DNA of 64,000 nucleotides. Source: Pomacea canaliculata. Taxonomy: Eukaryota; Mollusca; Gastropoda; Architaenioglossa; Ampullariidae. Under the pieces are notes generated by a model. It was not told the DNA's origin, searched no databases, and saw nothing but the letters and a program-made list of their open reading frames with translations. Every line of letters begins with the position of its first letter. Position 1 is the first letter of the stretch. The stretch is taken from NCBI RefSeq assembly GCF_003073045.1, contig NC_037603.1, positions 17,552,192 through 17,616,191 of the forward strand, read 5' to 3'. Below are positions 12,424 through 23,800 of this stretch, in pieces. A program made the position numbers and the translations under genes.

Positions 12424-13377
12424 TTAAAATGGTTCATCGTAAAATTCTGGGTGGCTTACAGCCCATTCAAATCCAAAGAATCGTATATTTTTATCAAGCT
12501 GCTGAATTTTTTTTTTATGCTGTGTTGTAATTGACCAATCAAATACATCAAGATTCTGTTTGATTCTGTCATGATTTCCACTTTTAGTTATAACTGCCAT
12601 TTTCCTCTGAACTAAAAAGTTCAGTAAAATCTGTGCTGGTGATTTTCCACATTCTTTTGCAATCCTACAAACCACAGGATCCTTAAGTGGCTGTTCACTA
12701 CTGGAGCGTTGTGAATTTCCTGGTGCTCCTAGTGGTGCATAAGCACTCATAACAATATGTTTATCAGAACAGTATTTTTCAAGTTCCCATTGCTGTAAAT
12801 AGACATGACATTCCAACTGCAAGTTGGATGGCTTAACAGTTGCACACTTCCATATTCTCTCTATCTGCCTGGCTGTGAAGTTTGAGAGGCCAATGCTGTT
12901 AACAAGCCCTCTGTTGACAAGGCTTTCAAATGCATGCCAGGTCTCCGTTAAATCATAGACTGCAAGTTCGCGTTTACCTTTCGAGTCTGTCGGTCTAAGG
13001 GTTCCGTCTCCCTTGTTTACCAGACCCCATGGCTGATGAATAAGTAACAGGTCCAGATATCTCAGTTTGAGATTTTCCTGTGACATTTTGGCACTGTCGA
13101 TGGCGGCATGATAGGCGAGGTAGACAGGTGGTACCTTGGTTGTGACAAAGAGATCTTTCCTGCTGAGTTTCCCCGATCTAATTCTATCACTGATCACATC
13201 GCCGATGGCTGCTTCGTTTTCGTAACTTAGCGCGGTGTCGATGTGGCGATAACCGATGAATAACGCATAGTCAAGGGCACTTTTCAAAGCATCGCCTTTC
13301 AGCATGTAAGTTCCAAAGCCAAGAACAGGAATTTTGACTCCGCTGTTTAGCGCTAAGTAACGAGCCGCACTTGCCAT
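12424..13377 (-). CDS. Aldo-keto reductase (AKR1-like NADPH-dependent carbonyl reductase), intronless
   Basis: One uninterrupted 317-residue frame, the usual AKR length, covering a complete (alpha/beta)8 barrel. Visible signatures: N-terminal PVLGFGTY; catalytic Asp47 and Tyr52 in HIDTALSYENEAAIG; Lys81 in VTTK; His114 in LLIHQPWG (most AKRs have HWP or HFP, so HQP is a small deviation); GLSNF; the YAPLG strand; and ITKSGNHDRIKQN, equivalent to the IPKS...RIxxN NADPH-phosphate site. The family reduces aldehydes and ketones with NADPH in the cytosol; the substrate cannot be inferred. Many animal AKR genes are multi-exon, so a single-exon copy may be retroposed, though I see no flanking poly(A) tract or target duplication. 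A foldback MITE lies about 345 bp upstream of the start codon. Confidence 0.93.
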   Translation of the reverse strand: MASAARYLALNSGVKIPVLGFGTYMLKGDALKSALDYALFIGYRHIDTALSYENEAAIGDVISDRIRSGKLSRKDLFVTTKVPPVYLAYHAAIDSAKMSQENLKLRYLDLLLIHQPWGLVNKGDGTLRPTDSKGKRELAVYDLTETWHAFESLVNRGLVNSIGLSNFTARQIERIWKCATVKPSNLQLECHVYLQQWELEKYCSDKHIVMSAYAPLGAPGNSQRSSSEQPLKDPVVCRIAKECGKSPAQILLNFLVQRKMAVITKSGNHDRIKQNLDVFDWSITTQHKKKIQQLDKNIRFFGFEWAVSHPEFYDEPF

Positions 13378-13720
13378 TGTTAAAAGCAGACTACCAATGC
13401 TATGGTGGCAATAAAATCATTGTTTTTTGTTACAGCCAGCTGAATGTTTGAGTCTCATTTGCGCTGCTTTCTGCACCTAGTTACGGATAGCGGCAGTTTG
13501 TCTGCTTGGTGTCGATGCGTTACAACACGGAAAGTATGAATGGTCTGTATACTACACTAGCGGCAATCAATTGTTATCACTGGCAACGTTTCTGTTCATT
13601 TAGCAACGCTTTAGGTGATGTTGCTGCTACAGTCTTCTCCGAAATGTGATTGAATTGCACTTCGTCATCTTAGTACATTTTGCGACTTTCCGGTTATCGC
13701 CCTTACGACAATACTGCTAC

Positions 13721-13966
13721 CACGGACGTGTATATAGGTGGATTGCTGTCTGTCTGCCAAGACCAACATTTATCCTCTTGCGACGTGATCCGCTGTTAGT
13801 CTCGGAGAGCCTAAACAAAAGAATGTGATAACCGGAAGCTTTTGTCGTCTAATGCTTCGTTTAGTACTTAGTCTGAATGTGATAATTAGGAAGCTTTGTG
13901 TTTAGTCTCATTGCCTCGTTTTATGCTAGTTAACTATTATGGGAAAAAAAATGTCTGCCAATGTCA
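13721..13966 (+). mobile_element. Foldback MITE-like element, copy 1
   Basis: It begins CACGGACGTGTATATAGGTG and shares several blocks with copies at 45309-45485 and 57514-57692. These blocks are the CTGTCTGTCTGCC start, the AACCGGAAGCTT middle, and an end block with GTTAACT followed by an A-rich run and GTCTGCC. This copy has an internal duplication of the GGAAGCTT module (near 13835 and 13889). No protein is encoded; it is a non-autonomous DNA-transposon-type repeat of unknown superfamily. Confidence 0.7.
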
Positions 13967-15920
13967 GTATACAGTTTTTCGTGCTGATGCTGGATATTAT
14001 TTGTTAATTCGTGCTGATCTGTACGTGGGTTTTCCAGTTGAGACTCGTGGTTTGTTTTTATTTCTTTGGCGAGATCACCTGTCAATTTGACCACAGCCAG
14101 GAGTCGATTACAAAACTTACTATTTAAATGTCTGCGGACACTTCATACATACACTACAAGAAGTAAAGTTCGCGCAGACCATGGGTGTTAATATTATCAC
14201 GAAATGTTCCTCTGAAGTCAGAATCACAAGAGGCGGGCAGACCACCCGAAGTAATGCGTTCTTTACACATAAAGTTCACAACCATGACACAGGTATACTG
14301 CGCTTCATGATATTAAAGAGGATCGATCCTCTTCGATGATATTATCAGACAATTCAGACCTTAAGAAGTGTGTGTGTGTTGTGGGGGAAAGGGGATCAAT
14401 TGTTAAATACAATCTAACAACTTTTAGATGTTCACATAAAAGAGGCACACAAAGTTCAGTTTAAGGAAATTTAAATTGTAAAAAAGTGAATGTATTTTGT
14501 ACCCGCGCACGACAGCTGGGGAGAACAATCATGGCGGGTGGTAGCTTTAAAGATTCACATCATAGATGTCATTTAATTATTTCATCGTGCAATGTTAACA
14601 TATGCCTCTGGATTCTTTCGGATCTTATGTGTTGAGAAAGTCTTAAAAATAAGTGAGCGTATTGAGTTGCATACTAATGGAAGCTATATTTACACATTTT
14701 TTCACAAATTGGAACTGACATCTCCACACACAACACACAAAATTAAGCGATGAAACAGATATTTCCATAAGCACGGGTGTACAAATGATAACACGGGCTT
14801 TATTAAAGATTTATTTCATGGTCAATCCCACTACGTGCGGTAGTTCCATGGGTATGCGATACAGTTTCGTGGGGGTGGGGTGGATTCAACCACGGCACTA
14901 GTCGATTTGACATCGTCTTCCATACGATGTCTGTGTGTGTACTCCCGTTAAAAACAAAAAGATTTTTTGTTGATTTAATGTGTATTGCTTGGCACAATGA
15001 AAGGCATAACAGTTGTGTGGTCACTTAACTAGCCAATGAGATACCTTCCTAAGGGGAAATAATATGTTAGGTCCTAGCAACAGAATACTATACAAATATC
15101 ACAGTGTTTTATGTACATAAATGGTTTTTCGCTATATCAAGGTATCTTATAACAGTTGTGTGTACTATACTTTTATATTACTCTATAATCATTTTACGTC
15201 AATTGACCACATTATGTGTTTTTGCTTAGATCATGAGACCAATGGAAATTTTCAGCACACGAACTCGTTATAATTAATGAGACACCATAATAGATCTGTC
15301 ATTGACCAGAACATCGCTATGTGGTGCACGACCATACAGGCAACACATTTTCAGTCAAATCTATACTGACCAACCAATGAGGCCTTCATAAGTTCAACAT
15401 AAACTAATACATGCATTATGTACATTACTCCACTTTAAAGGCTACAGAAAAACAAAAGGTCTTTTTGAAAACAAGAGATTTTCCTGTTTAAATTTTCTTT
15501 AATTTAAAGCAAAGTGTATGTTATCATCAACACTGTTAAATGCAGCGTGCTTACTCTTTTAACGAATGGGTTTAATTTGAAAAATAATTTTGTCATTGTT
15601 ACTCTTATTATCTTTTCTTTTTCATCTCTTTCCCCATCCTACCCTCTTCAGTCTCTTACACACACACAAAGACAAATTTTCAATAGGACATTGCATGCAT
15701 ACCTTCCTGCGTCACTGGCAATATTGCAACTGAAGTACAAATGCTTAACAAAATTTTCACTACCCTTACAGCTTTTCTGGACAAAATCACAAACTCTGAC
15801 AAACCAAAAATTGCACCAGCCCTACATCAATAGAAAAATTCTTATACAGGAAAAGCAATACATTTTAAAATTGTCTTTCAGCTACATTCCACAAGTTTGT
15901 ATTTGCTTGTTTTGAAATAA
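13967..15920. other. Intergenic region between AKR and TRAPPC1
   Basis: No exon, RNA gene or clear transposon was seen. It is AT-rich with scattered short AC/GT tracts. The right end carries the TRAPPC1 3' UTR. Confidence 0.5.
15893..15916 (-). repeat. 24-base exact copy of TRAPPC1 exon 3 just after the stop codon
   Basis: Identical over 24 bases to 16384-16407 in TRAPPC1 exon 3 (encoding FKTSKYKL), in the same orientation. It begins 5 bases after the TRAPPC1 TGA, so it is the very start of the 3' UTR. Confidence 0.9.
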
Positions 15921-18353
15921 TCATGAAGATTTAGGGGTAAAGAAAGGCAGACCCCGGATATATTCATCTAATTTAGTCCTGAAGAGCTCACTGGTGATGG
16001 GCTCACCTAGTTCCGTGAGTGGGTTTTTCACTACATACTCCACGTAGATCTGAAAATATAGCATAAAAATAAAGGTAAACTGACTGCATAAGATAAAGCC
16101 ATTAGTATTTCACATTAGTTCTGCAAAGTCAATACCAAGGAACTATTTAAAATCAATTGATAATGCATCAGAGGTAATTTCATTAGCTCAAAGTGATAAC
16201 AAAGGAAACACCCAAAATATTGTCAATAATTATGCTTTCAAAAATAAAAGATATGTGTTACCTATAAAACAATACTCTGAAACTCACCGAGCTAAATATC
16301 TGCTGAAGGACATCACGGATGTTGCCAACAGTTAAATCGGTGTTCATAATAAACTTGAGGCCACTGGGCGTTTCATAGAAGTGAAGTTTGTATTTGCTTG
16401 TTTTGAAGTTGAGAAAACCATCATGGCTGTTCCAGTGTCAAGAAGCCTTCATATCTGTATCAAGTGTATCACTAAAATATGTAAAACTTACTCTACAGGC
16501 AAGGGAAGCTAAGATAAACAAAAATGTAAGTTTAGTTAGTTTAGTTTATTCCTTGTTGCTCCTCTGAGGAGCATGATGCCGAACAACGGCCAACAGACCA
16601 GTTTGGCAGCCCCTTCAGTTAGGCATGTGTTCCAATGTCCTTTGCTGCTCTGCTGTCTTTTCAGTCTGCTTTGGTCTCCCAAGCTCTCCTCTTCCCTGAG
16701 GTTCCAGTCAAGTGCCTGCCGTAGGCATTGGTGTAGCACAAGTTTGCAGAGGTGTGTCGTATCCAGCCCCATTTACGCTTTTTGATATCTTGGCAGTGGA
16801 ATTCTGGTTGGGCTCTTTTTCCACAGGCTGCAACTTTGGAGATCTTTCAGGCCATCTTATTTTAGAATATGGCATAGGCATCGAGTTGTGTAATGGTCTG
16901 GATCTTGTTGTTTGATGGATTAGTCACTCTCCAGGTTTCAGAACCATACAACAGGACTGCCTTCACATTGGTGTTGAAGATGCGGGTCTTACTGCTGAAG
17001 GATAATACCTGGGAGTTCCAGATGGGCTGTTGAAAGCATGCCTGGCCTTACTGATGAGGCTTTTGATGTCATCATCCTCTCCACCATTCTTGTTGACAAT
17101 GCTCACCAGATAAGTGAAGCAGTCTGTTTCCAGGATGTTCTCTCCTTTGATTGGATTGGGAGTTCACTGCTTGTCGTGATGATTCTCATCACTTCGCCTT
17201 CTTTCTGTTTGACATTTTAAGCCAGTCTTCTCCTCTTTCTCTGTTAGCTTACTTAGTTTGGTTTGTGCATCTTATTGCCGATGAGATTGAAGACTAATGT
17301 CATCTGCAAAGTCCAGATCCTCTAGCTGTTTGGTGAAGGTCCACTGGATACCGGTGTTGTTGTCTTGGGTTGCGTTGGCAAGACAAGGCAAAGAAAAATG
17401 TGAAATGATCAGTAATGTTTTGAAACGTAAACCCTGCCCCTGCTACAAATAGCTCAGCTAGCAAAAAGAATTTTTAAAAAAAAAAAACACAAATACAATC
17501 TGAACTAGTAGAATATTATTACTATTGTTTATTCTCAACAGTACAGATGTAAGTACAGATGCACTTACAAAGTACTGGAAAAAGGATACACGTCCTTAGG
17601 TGAAATACGATTGATGAAAGATTTTATTGAAAATATCATCCCATACATCAGTTTGAATTCCTGAAGAAAAAAAGAAAGCTCTCATTTGATCTACAACTAA
17701 CAAGGAAATCAAAGAATGATAATAATAATGGGAACTTATAATGCACAGCATCACGACCAAGATAGATCGAACTCTTTGTGCAGACCAATCATGATGAATG
17801 AAAGATAGCCAGTGGACAATGAGGCACATATAGGCACACTGAACTACATAAAGATGAGGTACAAGAGTAGAACACAAAGCAATGGATGTCATATCACGTT
17901 CCATAACAACAGTACAATGTTTGATCACTATTCGGATAAAAAATACAGATAAAACCTCACATTAAGACACTTTTTCCTTACCGACCATAGGTACGTATTT
18001 GTCCTATGCTGTATCTCGAAAACTATGAAGAATATCAGTTTCAAATAAACATTTTTGGAATCCACAGGTCATTTTACCCCTATATATGTCAGAATAACTA
18101 AAATTATATGAGTACAATCCTTACGGTCTTCAAAGAGTTAACAGAAAGTATCCAACAATAGTTTTTTGACATATTTTTAACGTATTTTTTTTAAAGACTA
18201 GATTCCAACACAGCTTGTGTGGGAAATGGAGTTGAAAGCACTAGTAACGTTTACCTCTTCTTTGCTTATTCCTGGCTGCTTACGCCTGTTCCATTCCGAG
18301 TAATATAAACAATTTCCATTTCTATCGAACAAGTAAAAGTCGTACACCGTCAT
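15921..18353 (-). CDS. TRAPPC1: Trafficking protein particle complex subunit 1 (TRAPPC1)
   Basis: Four exons on the minus strand: 18353-18255, 17660-17590, 16426-16288 and 16049-15921. They join in frame to 145 residues, exactly the human TRAPPC1 length. Landmarks: the start MTVYDFYLFDRNGNCLYYSE, then EFKLMYGMIFSIKSF, ISPKDVHDGFLNF, LHFYETPSGLKFIMNTDL and YVEYVVKNP, ending GLPFFTPKSS. This is the Bet5/longin-fold small subunit of the TRAPP core, which acts as exchange factor for Rab1 in ER-to-Golgi tethering. Exon 2 ends GACGT before GTATCC, a choice forced by frame and by the conserved DVHDGF junction. Intron 2 carries a LINE fragment in the same orientation. Orthology is clear from near-continuous similarity. 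Confidence 0.96.
16527..17395 (-). mobile_element. 5'-truncated LINE fragment in TRAPPC1 intron 2
   Basis: Minus-strand translation in shifting frames shows QLEDLDFADDIS (the FADD version of the reverse-transcriptase YADD box, near 17292-17319), then TRIFNTNVKAVLLYGSETW and KWGWI, and a 3' end rich in TAAACTAAACT. These are hallmarks of the C-terminal half of a non-LTR retrotransposon ORF2. The 5' part is missing and the frame is broken several times, so it is an old, dead insertion lying in the same direction as the host gene. The clade (I/Nimb- or Jockey-like) cannot be fixed by eye. Confidence 0.85.
17719..17755 (+). repeat. Degenerate dispersed repeat (AAT-rich leader plus TTATAnnGCnCA core)
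   Basis: AATAATAATGGGAACTTATAATGCACAG resembles segments at 53006-53105, 44100-44180 and 27198-27262. All have an AAT microsatellite leading into a TTATA/GCGCA-like core. Boundaries are uncertain. Confidence 0.4.
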
Positions 18354-20055
18354 TTTGACTCTGTGTACACTTGCTGTAAAGGGAGGCTATTCCATAGGAA
18401 CGATCATGGGGCTGAACGAGGGGAGAAAACCCTCGAGTGTAGGGGGCGGAATCAGCTTTAGATTTGTTTTACTCCTTAGTTCTTATGTTTTTCGTTTGTT
18501 TTTAGCTAGGTAGTACCTGAACTTAGCCACGAAAATTCGAGGGAAGTCACAGCGGTGCTATGTTTTTGTTCATCTGTTATTACACTTACATTTTATTCAT
18601 GATAAGAATGCAGACGTCACAAAATTTAAAACTTATATTTGATTAACTGTAGTGAATTGTAATAATTCTTGTAATTTTTAACGATTTCTGTTGAAACATT
18701 ATTTACCAGTTTAAATACAATATAGTTTGACTGTTTGTGCATTCATTAACGCAATGTTCCTACAAGTCACCATATCATTTCTTTTTGAACAGTACTGCTA
18801 CAAAAAGATGCATAAAAATAATTACTTCACACATAGTAAAATGAACTTCACCATTTACTCGTCATATTAAAAAAAAAAAAAAAAAAACACCAGTAAAAAC
18901 TTTACAAGGACACACTAAATTAACAGAAATTATGTTAAATAAGTGAGTGATAATAGGTAATGGAACTAGCTATCATTAACTAATGCAGTAATTTTTTAAA
19001 AATCTGTATCTGTCCATAAAAGTTACCAGCACAAATGCAAACTCGTTAAAAAAAAAATTATATCAATTTGGAATTATCTACCAAAAGTCCTCATTTGCAA
19101 AAATTTAGTCGATCAGAGCTTTGCAGCCAAACGCTCTAGTTTTGTTGATAATTATAATGGGCAAAAAAAGTGTGAACTGGTTAGAGGTTTTAAAACAAAT
19201 GATGGGATCCTCATTAATTCAAGACAAGATGTTGGTTTTTGAGAAAAATTCATTTGTATGTGCATTGATACAGTGCCATACAGTAATTAATGGGATAATA
19301 CAGGATACAGTAACATTTAAGAAAAAAACTGCAATTTTTTTGCTAGTTGTAGTGGATGAAAAATGGTAATAAAAAAGCCTAGCTTTATTCTTGTAATAAA
19401 ATTGTAGCAGATGCCCACTTGCACCAAGTTTCATAGTAGACTGGCTACATTCTTTTATAAACCATCAGTGGAAAATGTGCTGCTTTCAGTGTGTTTTGTG
19501 ATAAATGATCAATAAAAACTATCTCATTTACATTTTGTAACCCATTAAAATTGTGATGATAGCACACTTTGGCAGTTTCCTTCTTTTTTTTTGTCTAGAC
19601 AACTTATGTGCTGCTCAGCTCTATCACAAATGTATTTTAATATAAATATTGTAAAAATTAGAGAAACAATTAATTATTGATTTTTAGAGTTAACCTTCAC
19701 CTAACACTGATCTAATGATTGATGACACAAAGGTTGTAAGAGTATCAAAATGCAAGTACCTTCGACCTGTTATTGATGTAAACACCAGCTACGTACAATG
19801 CTAATTTACTGTTACCTAGTTCAAAATTTGTCTTTCATAATGTGCAGTTATGCCAGCTTTGTTTGGGGTATGGTACTAAGTACCCAGGTTATTATAACAG
19901 TTCTTTTGTATGTGTGGGCAGGTGGAGGATATTAAAGCTGAAAGGATAGTTTTCATAATATGTGATTGCTCTCTCACTGATCAGAAAACATCAGGTACTT
20001 TCTTAATTTACCCATAAACAAATTAGGTAATTGCAGTATCTTCCTGTCTGTAATA
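18354..20055. other. Intergenic region: TRAPPC1 promoter side and AT-rich DNA
   Basis: The first ~200 bases upstream of the TRAPPC1 ATG are the presumed promoter and are moderately GC-rich. The remainder is AT-rich, with an A18-type tract near 18869-18888. No exon or transposon is recognised. Confidence 0.5.
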
Positions 20056-20725
20056 ACATCTGTCAGCAATTACTTGCACACGTAAGCCTAAACGAAATCC
20101 TTCCACTTTATATCCAAACACAATTTTCAGACACAAAACACCTTTGACAACACAGACAGCATACTCTGTTTATTAAAGCCAAATACTTCAATGCATCAAT
20201 TGTTGAACTGCTTCTATAGAAAAAAAAAAAAACTGAACTGTTTAAAATTGAATGAAAAGCATTCTAAGCATTATGTGCAAATCAAAATTTAGCAACATTA
20301 CTTGCACACATAAACCTAAACAAAATCCGTCCACTTTATATCCAAACATGATTTTCAGACTCAAAACACCTTTGACAACACGGGGGGAGGGGGAGGGAAA
20401 TTGGTGTTTTACGCCGTGTAAGCAACTAAGGCTATATTACGGCAGGCAGCCAGCCCTGTAAACAGATGCCACGTGCAGAGAAAGAACAGCGTGCCCGAGA
20501 CGAGAAATGAACTCAGGGCTGACAACATTCACTGAGTGGTGACAGGCGCTAACCCTTGCGCCACCGGACCGCTTGACAACACAGACAGCATACTCTGTTT
20601 ATTAAAGCCAAATACTTAAATGCATCTATTCTTAAATTGTTTTTATCGTCAAAAAAGACAAACCAAAATGCTTGAAAATGAATGGAAAACATTCTAAGCA
20701 TTGTGTGCAGAGCAAAATAATCTTA
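20056..20725. repeat. Tandem duplication of ~233 bp in the acetyltransferase 3' flank
   Basis: Copy 1 (20056-20289) and copy 2 (20290-20725) share long near-identical runs, such as CCACTTTATATCCAAACA and GACAGCATACTCTGTTTATT. Copy 2 is longer because a SINE is inserted in it. Both copies contain TTTATT, which is AATAAA on the minus strand (20598-20603 in copy 2), so the acetyltransferase 3' UTR or poly(A) region may itself have been duplicated. Confidence 0.85.
20382..20572 (-). mobile_element. tRNA-derived SINE with 10-bp target-site duplication
   Basis: A 191-bp insertion flanked by perfect TTGACAACAC direct repeats (20372-20381 and 20573-20582). The uninterrupted tandem copy shows the empty site. 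Read on the minus strand it starts with a tRNA-like head: GGTGGCGCAAGGGTTAGCGCC fits the pol III A box (20553-20563), and GAGTTCATTTCTC at 20502-20514 is a decayed B box. The tail carries GCCGTAATATAGCC and GGCGTAAAACACC, the kind of conserved tail seen in metazoan SINEs. It ends in a C-rich run. Confidence 0.85.
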
Positions 20726-20839
20726 CTTTCTGTATATTTAGAAGAAAAGATTGAAAATGCAAACATTTTCCAGACTGGTTCTAAGAAAAGGAGCATATGA
20801 TTGTCATGATTGTAAAATGCAAAAAATTACAAGTGGCAT

Positions 20840-23800
20840 CTATTTTATACTTGTATACTTTGCCAAATAATCAACCATTGATTGTTTATGCATTAGAAAG
20901 AAAAGCCAGCCTTCCTTTTCAGACATATTCTGTCCTCCCCATTGTTTATAAACATCAATTGCTGAAGTGTTCCAATCTAAGACTGCCCAACGCAGAAGAA
21001 CACAATCCTTTGCAACAGCAATCTGTAACAGTAATAAGGTAGAATTTAGAAATTCTGTACAAGCAGCTCCTTGCTTGCTGGATGTCCAGATGTTCTTACA
21101 CAAAAAAAAAAATGGTATGCTTTTAGGGTTTCAAGTTATTTCCATGAACAAAAACACCATCACTATGTACTACAGAATAGACAAAAATAACAATAAAATA
21201 ATCAGATCTGCAACTCTAAGTATTCTGGCATCACCTTTGTAACTTCAGTCCACATGGCTCTGCCAATGCCCTTGCCTCGCCATGCTGGTGTAACATAGAC
21301 ATCCTCAATGTAGCAGGCACGGCCTTTAAAAGTGGAATAGATGTAATAGAATAGCACGTAGCCTACAAGAAGTTTCTCTTCTCCGCATTCTCCTGCAAAC
21401 GTCATTTGACAAAAGGTTAGGTATAATATGGTTGTATAAGGTATTTGCAAAAATCACAACCACTGCCTTAAGTGTAAGAATTAAACAATTTATTTTATTC
21501 TCCATTCTAAAATGAAACAGGTATTATAAATATGTTTAATAAACACTGACAAATTAAATAGATGTTATTGAATGCTGCTATTTGGCATACCTTTTCAAGA
21601 AAAAAGATTTCCACACTCTGAATCATTTGAAAAGGTGGCTACATGCATGCAATTGGCACAGAGAGGAATGCTGCTTGTTACCTGGCGAAATGGTTTCTGC
21701 AACAAGACAGTGACAGAACTTTTCTTCTCCAAAGCAATCTCTTTGCAGAGCTGAAGGAGAAAACAAATAGTGGAAGGGTGATATTTAAGGTTCACAAAAT
21801 ATCTTAAAAAGCAGTGTGCATTAAGCATCCATATTGCTGCAGCAGTGTTAACTGCTCTGATATAATAATCATTGCTTATTTTCAAAAATTATTTAGCTTT
21901 TTTTAAAGTTATATGCTTAATATTATGCTTCGGTCTGTATAAAAATAGTTTTGGTCAAATCACTTGTACTTTTGATCCAATGTCATGTCACACTTTAGAC
22001 ATGTTTGCTTATAACTGCACATGCATACATATTTATGTTGCAGGTTTTCTGGGAGGCTTCATTTTGCCACAAATTTAGATTTATTCAATACTTCTCCACA
22101 TTTATCTAGTTTTATGTCTACAATAACCATTAAGCCTCTTGTTAGATGGAACATTCATTTTATCAAAGTATTCCTTAAAATTTAGCTTCTCCAAGCTTAT
22201 CCTGTTAGTTTAAAACACCAGCTGACATTCCTGTTTCTGTATGCTTTATCCACTAATTAGGACAATTAAATTTAGGCAAATGCCAAAAGTGCTGTGAACA
22301 TGAAACAATATTAGCTAACACGAGGAAAACATGTCATTGAAATACAGACTACAAGGGAAGCTGTTGAATGTGAAACAGAGAGGAGTTTTGGACAAACAGC
22401 TTTACTCTCATAACAAAAATTTGAATGTGACATACTCACTTTCTGCATTTAGCTTTACTTGATCAGACAATCGTTCATACTCAGCTAGTTCCTGCCAGGA
22501 AAAAAGATATGCTTTAGTGAGCCAATAAATATTGTACAGCACAAACTTTTTTATGAGTAGGAAGCACAAGTAAGTTTTGATCTTTGACGGTATAACTATT
22601 ATCCTAAAGAATATTTTTGTGTGGCATGTAACACGCCAGTTTTGCATCCTTGCACAATGTTAAAAAAAAATCACTAATAAAATTTCTCCAAGATATGCAA
22701 GCATAGAAATGAAAGAGCTCAAAATGTCATTTGAAAAACAATAGACAAATTCATTCAAAGAAAAAACAAACAAGACAAACTTGTTCTTAAATTTTGCATT
22801 TATTATTATTGTTCACAGTGGTTCTACATTTTGAAGCTTAAGTGGGAAAGACAGTTTAGCCTAAAGTTTACAGGATGACATCATTTTCCAACTTGACCAA
22901 CTTTAGCTTATGTTCAGTAATTACTGTAAACTTTGAAGTTTTAGAGTTCTGTGAATTTCCGTCATATGTACATTGTCCTATGTGTTAACCTTGCAAAAGT
23001 CATCTATAAATAGGGAGAACATACAAAAATAATCCTAACTCCTCTCAAATATGTTTGAAGCTTAAATGGAAAAAGGATTGCAAAAACCACCTGATCCAAA
23101 ACCTTGATGATACAGCTTTAACAGAATCAAGGCAGAGATATTTCATAGTCATTGTTTCATAAACAGCATTTGACAAGATTCATTTTCTTTGTGAAAAATT
23201 GCTTGAAAGTAGATGTTACTGGCAATTTTCTTCGAACCAAGTAAAATATTTGTGGCCCTATGCTCCACTGGGGGCCATTAGGAACAAGAAGAAGAAAAAG
23301 AATGTACAATAGTTGCAGGGAAAAATCTTGTTATAGGATATGCAAACACTATCCTGTCTAATTAACCAATTCACATGGGGTATGGCAAGGGGAAAAACTA
23401 TTGACTTAATTTTTGCTTTGTTTTTAAATTTTAAAGTCCTATTTGAGAACATTGGTAGTTAGTAAAATTTCTGAAGCAGCTGCTTCTGTTGAAGTAGTGT
23501 TTATTATATCTAGGTGTTAAACTTAATTATAACAAAATATGCTGTGGTTCAAAAGAATAGATATGGTTGAGCAAAGAAAGCAGCGTTTTAACTCCTATGT
23601 ATATGCATAGAAAACTTTCACTTCCAGGAGATACACCGGTGGACTTATTTGATGATTCTTTTATTACTGTATGAATGTAAAGTGTGGGGCTTTGGTTCTT
23701 GTGACCTCAAAACTTAAGTACAATCGTGTTATTATAAGTATATTTTTAGACTGAGAATGAAGACACCTAATTTAATGAAGCCTGGTGAGTTTGGTAGGTT

